Shown: one piece after another, positions 58,560-64,000 of the stretch
How positions within the stretch are numbered: position 1 is the stretch's first letter
Layout of the letters: each line of letters opens with the position of its first letter
Origin: Scytalidium lignicola
Lineage: Eukaryota > Ascomycota > Leotiomycetes
Assembly (NCBI GenBank): GCA_002812745.2
Contig: NCSJ02000083.1
Coordinates: forward strand, 62,001 to 126,000
DNA length: 64,000 bases
Direction: 5' to 3'
Position numbers and translations under genes: made by a program
The notes under the pieces: model-generated
What the model was told of the DNA's origin: nothing
What the model saw: only the letters and a program-made list of their open reading frames with translations
Database searches by the model: none

Positions 58560-60127
58560 TCCACCTCTCGCTTTGCAATTGTAAACGTACGATTCCCATA
58601 ATTTCTCATTGGTATTCATGATCAGGTATCCATGAAGGGTAGTCTGCCAATTTGGCGTAGCTATATACAACATTAGCAACTTGAAATTAGAACAGTAGTG
58701 AATCAAGGGATATCACTGTTACCCGAAACGAATCAAGGCTAAAGACCTGTATTGAATGTAAAACTTAAAACTCAGATTGGTCGATATCTACCAATCGCAT
58801 GGGAATCAGAAAGATCAATCTTGGGAATATATACCGGTGTTGAGCCATGTGTTGCTCTCGCCGTCAGGTTTGTGGTCAAGTAAGTAATGACCATGAGTCT
58901 ATGAGAAAGGCCTCCCCAAAACATTTGACCATTTGTGTTTTAGCATTCGTTTTTGGAGATTCTCACTATAAGATAACCAGATGGAAAGCATTAGAGCTCA
59001 CATAGCTGGGAGTTTGAATAGAATGGAAGGGAATGTAGAGAACGGGAGAAGAAGGTAATTTATAGCCGGCCTGACCACTCAGTGAATATAGAGATTCCGT
59101 ACCATTTGCTCTGTTCAACACTTGAAATTAATAGGAAGCTAAGTTCGTGGCTGTTAAAGATGCTATATTCAATATAATATTCGAGTGAATTGAACGCAGT
59201 AGGTATTCTTGCACTAAGACGCCAGTTGTAGTTGAAAGGAAACCAAGAGGTTGATTTTGATCATGGTTAGATGTTATCCTAATACCAGGTTGTAAAATGC
59301 AGTGTTGACATTCATCTGGGTGTCAGTAGAGTTCCCTGGTGAATATATGAATAGCTCGCAGCAGAAAGTTCTGTTGTCTCATCGGATTAGCCGCGAGCCA
59401 GCCTGTCCTAGGAATAGGAAACATTCTTTGAGTGAAACTCGATATTTATGTTTAGCCACTGGAGTGTAGTTTGCCACATATTGTGCTGTGGTATTGCGGT
59501 AAATTGATCTGGAGTAGCCACAGGGTGTACCTGGTGTGGTCTACAGAGTCCATATCTTGCTTGAGGAAAATCGTTTCATTATATGTGGTCACAAAGCCAT
59601 GCTTACAATTAGAATAGAGCATGTATTTGGCAATCTGGCCAAGCCAGTTTTGACGATATTGTGGATGAGGCAGGGTGCGCTCCAAATTGTGCATCCATGG
59701 TGTTTTTACCTCCCCAACTACTCTCACTGCTCTGTCTCTCTGCCATACAGACGATACCTAGGATACCACCGAAGTTCTGACTTGAACTTGCATATGGATT
59801 ACTGAAGCGTATATGACTGCATTTCTATAAACACTCGTCATTGGATGGCAAATATTTTGAGCAAATCGGGCCTGGACAGATCAGTCGTCTTTCCAGAAAA
59901 TCTGCTCGTGGACAAGAAAGGTATGTTTACCTTCAAGACATTTTGGAACCGATATTGCCTTATTATCGTACAGTTTGCTCAAAATTGTCCCAGTGATAGA
60001 TCGGCGCCAGAGCGGTAGTGGGATGTATTGAGCTAGAATTTGTGGTATTTGATCCAGTAAGCAGGTTGGAAATTCCACTCTCCACAACCCGACGGGCTGT
60101 TGTGCCCTCGACATTGTAGCGTGGCAT
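58560..60127 (-). pseudogene. decayed lineage-specific gene, kinase-associated-like family
   Basis: Pieces of one protein lie in order on the minus strand but in shifting frames. They are MPRYNVEGTTARRVVESGIS and APIYHWDNFEQTVR (start 60127), then in another frame KCLEGKHTFLVHEQIFWKDD, then VVGEVKTPWMHNLERTLPHP, LGQIAKYMLYSNCKHGFVTT and YNETIFLKQDMDS. After a shift near 59510 come IYRNTTAQYVANYTPVAKHK and YRVSLKECFLFLGQAGSR. Farther on are GGLSHRLMVITYLTTNLTAR and, after a likely intron, TPNWQTTLHGYLIMNTNEKL. The text resembles expanded fungal families often found near protein-kinase-like domains; I cannot name a function. At least three frame changes and stops show decay. Confidence 0.55.
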
Positions 60128-62149
60128 TATCTATATAGAATATTGATGGTTAAATTCAGGAGTGGAAGACCAAGTAATAAGGGGAGTTGGAATTATAGTT
60201 ATATAGGAGAGCCATGAAGATACGATTGTAGGTGAATATCAGGTAGAAGGTCAAGGAGAGAGAACTTCTGGGGAGCCTCTTCCGAGTGAATATTGGGTAA
60301 AAGGTGAATGAGATACTAATAAGCTTGTAATGAGAAGCAAGAATGGTTGTAAAATCTTAGGAGGTACGTTCTAATCTCAAAAGATGAGNTTTTTTGAAAA
60401 TTCACTGTCTCTTTATCTTCCTGGTTTTAGAGGACCTAAAAACTGCACCTGTATTTTCTAAAATAGTCCGATCTAGAAATTAGCTAACTTTAAATACGTA
60501 CATCCATAAAGGTTTTCCAGAAGTTTCCTCTTCTAGATGTTCATAATAGCATGTATCCGCCTCCTTCCCGTTGGATCCGTCCCTGTAAGAACCAAAACTT
60601 GGCAATGCCATCATTCCATTCATCCATAGGTTCCGAGGCTCCTCACCGTTTGAAATCAACAATGGAACTGATGGACTATCTTTTAGTTTCAAAGAAATGC
60701 TGGTCCGATGCGTATTACCTTACCATGCTTTAGTTGTATTATCCCAGAGAATGTTGTCATGACTATTATCTGCATTGATCACTCTACAGAGTAGACATTC
60801 CCTAGAAATATGCCGCATGAGATTAGTCCTTTGACCTATAGAACTTAAGAATAGGAAGTTACACTTGTATGCAAATTCAAAAGCTTGACGAATCTCTTCT
60901 CGTTCTTTCGGCGGCTTCTGGTGGAAGCGATCAAGTGGGATTCTAGAAAACTTGGTCACGAGAGTAAACAAGATAAAGCCTCCTGGAATCCACAGCTGAT
61001 TATCCTATATGTTTTGCACATAATTGACAGGTTTGTGTTGATTTGTAGTCAAGTTTAATGAGGACTTTGAGTACATCCAATTCATTTCTTACATTGCCCG
61101 TGATGCAGCTTTATTACCCATGGTACCTTCGCGTAGGATTCTTCTGTAAGATACATTAGCTTTGAGCATTAACATGGAAGTCTGGATGTAGGTAGTGATT
61201 GACGTACTGCATATAGACCTTTAACACATGTTCAGGGCCGTTTACTTCAACCTGCATGCAAGAATAAGGCACTTAGGCAGCGCTGGCACTGCACTTATCG
61301 GCTGGGTAGTGTGCAGGCACGATGTTATACTTTTTAGCAGCTCCTATCTGCCATGTTGTAAATAGTTGGCCGTCACGTGCTGAGAAGACAACCGTCTCGC
61401 CTTCCTAGAAGTCTCCAACAAATCTAGTTTAGGATTCATGGCGTTAAGAATTCATTTAAGGCAAGAGTAGAAATTTGGCCAAGGAGTGAAAAGGCAAAGA
61501 AAGAGATGTTGGAAAGGTATATCTGGACTGGGGACAGGATCGTGTGCTAGGTATGTGACATCCCCGCCACGCAATAAGTAAAGTTTGTTGCGTATTTTAC
61601 AGATAAAGTAATTCTGTCAACTCCTGTAGAAGTAAACTATAATTACGTTGATGCGATTCATTCTCAACCTCAAGATAGTAAAAGCCGTTAATGCTGAAAC
61701 TTTTGCATTATGAAAGAGCAAGTTGTTAAGTAACGATGAGAGACGTTTAAATGAGGCTGAGAAAAATTGTTCAAGCATGAGTAAGTAGAGCTGATGGTCA
61801 GATCTGGACGAGCAGCGTTTGCTAGGATAGAAGAAAGAGAGCAAGTCCTGGGAGTGAACTAGGCAAGACTCGACCTGCTTTCTTGTAAATGGATAAGTAG
61901 CAACTTAACTACTATATTGTGTGCTTATTTGACTCTTGGCATCTATCGGGACGAATATCTGAAGTAGAACTTATCATTATCCACGATTTTCGGGAAAATT
62001 TGTGATACAGAACTGATTAGCACTTTCTAATCAAACAAACTTATTTTGGCTTTTGTGACATGGCAGGCTGTCGACCTTCACTCTTCAGTAATTTCTTAAC
62101 AGTCCCTTCCATCGCTCGCCCACGATCATGCGCCGTCCTCCATTACTCG
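60128..62149. other. intergenic, no supported gene
   Basis: About 2 kb. Minus-strand frames at 60480-60692 and 60720-60971 (QKPPKEREEIRQAFEFAYKC) look protein-like but have no recognised family; they may be more decayed coding DNA. An N at 60389 sits beside a T run. Confidence 0.35.
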
Positions 62150-63952
62150 TTATAGCGAATTGGACCGTCTGGTTATTGTCTTCAACAGCCATCCATGCAG
62201 ATTGCCTCTCACTGTAGATTGAGTATTGCCCGTAATCGGGCAGTCATCATCCGAGTCTAAATTGTCTATCCACTCGTGTTCACGAATGGCCCTCTCCGCG
62301 ACAGGAAAGCCGTCCTCATCGCGCAACCAAGTGAAAATGTTCCTAGTCACCATTTTCGAAGAGTCATCATCCTCGTTGTCGAGATTATCGTAAGGGACGG
62401 AGATATTGCCGTCTATTGGCTGCCCATTCTTGGCGCGCAAGGGAATTCTAGGAACAGTGATAGCCGCACGCTGGCTACCACGACAGCGCCACGTCAAACC
62501 TTCATATTCGAGGCTGTGACTTGTCTCACATCGTGCATGTTGACGAACGTCGATGTTGGTATCTGTTATCGCTGTAGAACCGAACGGAGCGAATGAAAAG
62601 AGTGGGGGAACAGTGTAGGATTGGTCGTGGGACAAGTACATCAATCGACATTCGTCCGCACGCGAAATTTCTTCTGTCCCAGGGGATAGTGTTGAGACAG
62701 GCTCTTGTATAAAAGACATAAGCGTTCCGGTCCATGCTGCCACATGAAGGTCGATTTTCCACCAGGCCTGACGAGCCTCTTGCAAGCAACGTGTCTGTGC
62801 TCCGATGGTGAAGGCACCAAGCCAGAGAAATCCCAGGCTAGGATCCCGCTTTATCAAGACACTTAGTAGGATATGCTGGTCCTGCACGATATCTGAGTCG
62901 AGAAATGCGAAGGTCCCTTGCAGCCATGCCCCGCAGATATTAGATGCCACACCAGGTTCAAAGAAGACGCTGTTTAGAAGTGCTTTGGTTCCCACTGCGT
63001 TGCAGCTTAGAGTGAGGAGCCTGTCCAGTTGGTTGAGATTCTCGCTCCATGCCGGGGCCTTGCAAATCGTCTCCTTATTGAATCGTACTTTACGGCGAAC
63101 TCGAGGGGTCGGTAACTGAATCCTTCTGTTGTCAAATCGGGCTACAGGGAGAAGTAATGTCGCAGCCAAAGCAGCATGGCTCTGCTCAGCCACTCCATGG
63201 AATTCGCAGTAGCTAGAAAGATAGTGCAAGGCGGTGGCGAATGATGCCGCACGATGCTTAGCTGGAAGAGGGTGACATTTCGTGCCGCGTGAAAGAGTAA
63301 AGCGTTGCTCTGATACAAGCTTCGTATGCCATGGTGAATGGAGGATGTGTCCTCTATCGCTTGGAACAGATGCATTCCAACCCCCTTCTACGGCAAGGAC
63401 CGCTGCCCACCACCGAGCGGCGTCATCATCAATATCACCCAAATCTATAATCGCTGTGGTGGAACCAGTCGAGGCCCTTTCAAATGAGATATTTTTGTCA
63501 TCCCATTCAGCCTCACAACTGCTGTATTCAGGGCCAGACGCTCCGGGAATGATCTCAGCCCATCGGGCAGAAAGTATATAGGTCCAGGCAAGTATAAGCA
63601 AAGTAATATGGTTGTCGTCCTCACTAAAACATCGCGCGAACACGAATGCAGACTGTTGTAGATCCGAGATAGCGAGAATCGTAGGACGATTTGACGCGAC
63701 TGGAATAAAGAATTCTTGATCAAAGGACGGTAAATCGCAAGGTCCCCGCGCGGTTCTCCATGTAGATATTCCCCTTGCGATAACAGCATTCGAAAATGAC
63801 GCATCTACCGCAACGTTTTCTGGGAACGAAGGGTAGTTGAGAAATGCATTCTCAGGCTAAAATAGACAACCCCACAAAGGAAGATGGGATTTGGTATCTG
63901 CAATTGCCATCTCGTATAGACTAAACCAAGTGCAATAACCTCTCTCGTACAT
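62150..63952 (-). pseudogene. long protein of unknown function, one nonsense codon
   Basis: A 600-codon minus-strand frame from MYERGYCTWFSLYEMAIADT to KTITRRSNSL, interrupted once by TAG at 63857-63859 (WGCLF-stop-PENAFLNYPS). Downstream of that codon the frame is open for about 570 codons. Readable parts include ARWWAAVLAVEGGWNASVPS, GVASNICGAWLQGTFAFLDS, LSVLIKRDPSLGFLWLGAF and RNIFTWLRDEDGFPV. The style is that of large uncharacterised ascomycete proteins; no motif gives a function. If the stop was once CAG it is a C-to-T change at CpA, the RIP pattern. The TTTTAG before CCTGAG could instead be an intron acceptor, but I find no suitable donor. A shorter protein using an internal start is possible. 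Confidence 0.55.
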
Positions 63953-64000
63953 AGCCTTAAATGCCTATTTATTTGGACGGACCGCATCCTCCATGACGTG

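Noticed and set aside
60480..60971. Two minus-strand frames
   Set aside because: Protein-like text but no family, no start context and no splice partner; may be decayed coding DNA.
1..64000. CRISPR arrays, rRNA genes, prokaryotic operons
   Set aside because: None seen. The introns, the tRNA intron and the gene set are eukaryotic.

Overview
The window is nuclear DNA of a filamentous ascomycete (Pezizomycotina). The signs are many introns of about 50-100 bases with GT...AG ends, two Zn2Cys6 regulators, LCL3-type and COPI genes, a mannitol-1-phosphate dehydrogenase, and C-to-T decay of repeats of the kind left by RIP. A Leotiomycete is plausible but I cannot prove it. Isolated N calls sit beside homopolymer runs. 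In two places (a transposon inverted repeat and the LCL3 relic) the N is plainly a spurious extra base, so some frameshifts here are probably sequencing errors.

Left part (1-24.2 kb) is accessory and repeat-rich. It starts with about 1.9 kb of AT-rich decayed sequence. Then come mostly oxidoreductases and crotonases: a CAD-type alcohol dehydrogenase, a crotonase with a signal peptide (two one-base homopolymer shifts), a frameshifted SDR, an HSP31/DJ-1 protein, an enoyl-reductase-like MDR, a pogo-type transposon (11739-14142), a Zn2Cys6 regulator, a second crotonase, and an SDR apparently cut from its start codon by a Ty1/copia retrotransposon (19277-24183). The copia element lies about 800 bases upstream of an intron-containing tRNA-Glu(CTC).

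The middle (25.6-32.2 kb) is a compact tryptophan-kynurenine group: a Zn2Cys6 regulator, then indoleamine 2,3-dioxygenase and kynureninase on a shared 830-base divergent promoter region. A small DUF7079-like protein and a decayed LCL3 nuclease gene follow, then about 6 kb with no recognisable gene.

The right part (41.4-57.4 kb) is conserved: mannitol-1-phosphate 5-dehydrogenase, COPI beta' (SEC27), a rhodanese/Cdc25-like phosphatase, a 15-exon ABCC transporter, and an F-box protein. Between the last two lies a 155-base fold-back MITE with TA target duplication. The last 6 kb holds a decayed lineage-specific gene and a long unknown gene on the minus strand carrying one nonsense codon.

Reconstructed exon sums divide by three for the intact genes, which supports the splice sites given. 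Functions come from recognised family motifs, not from searches.
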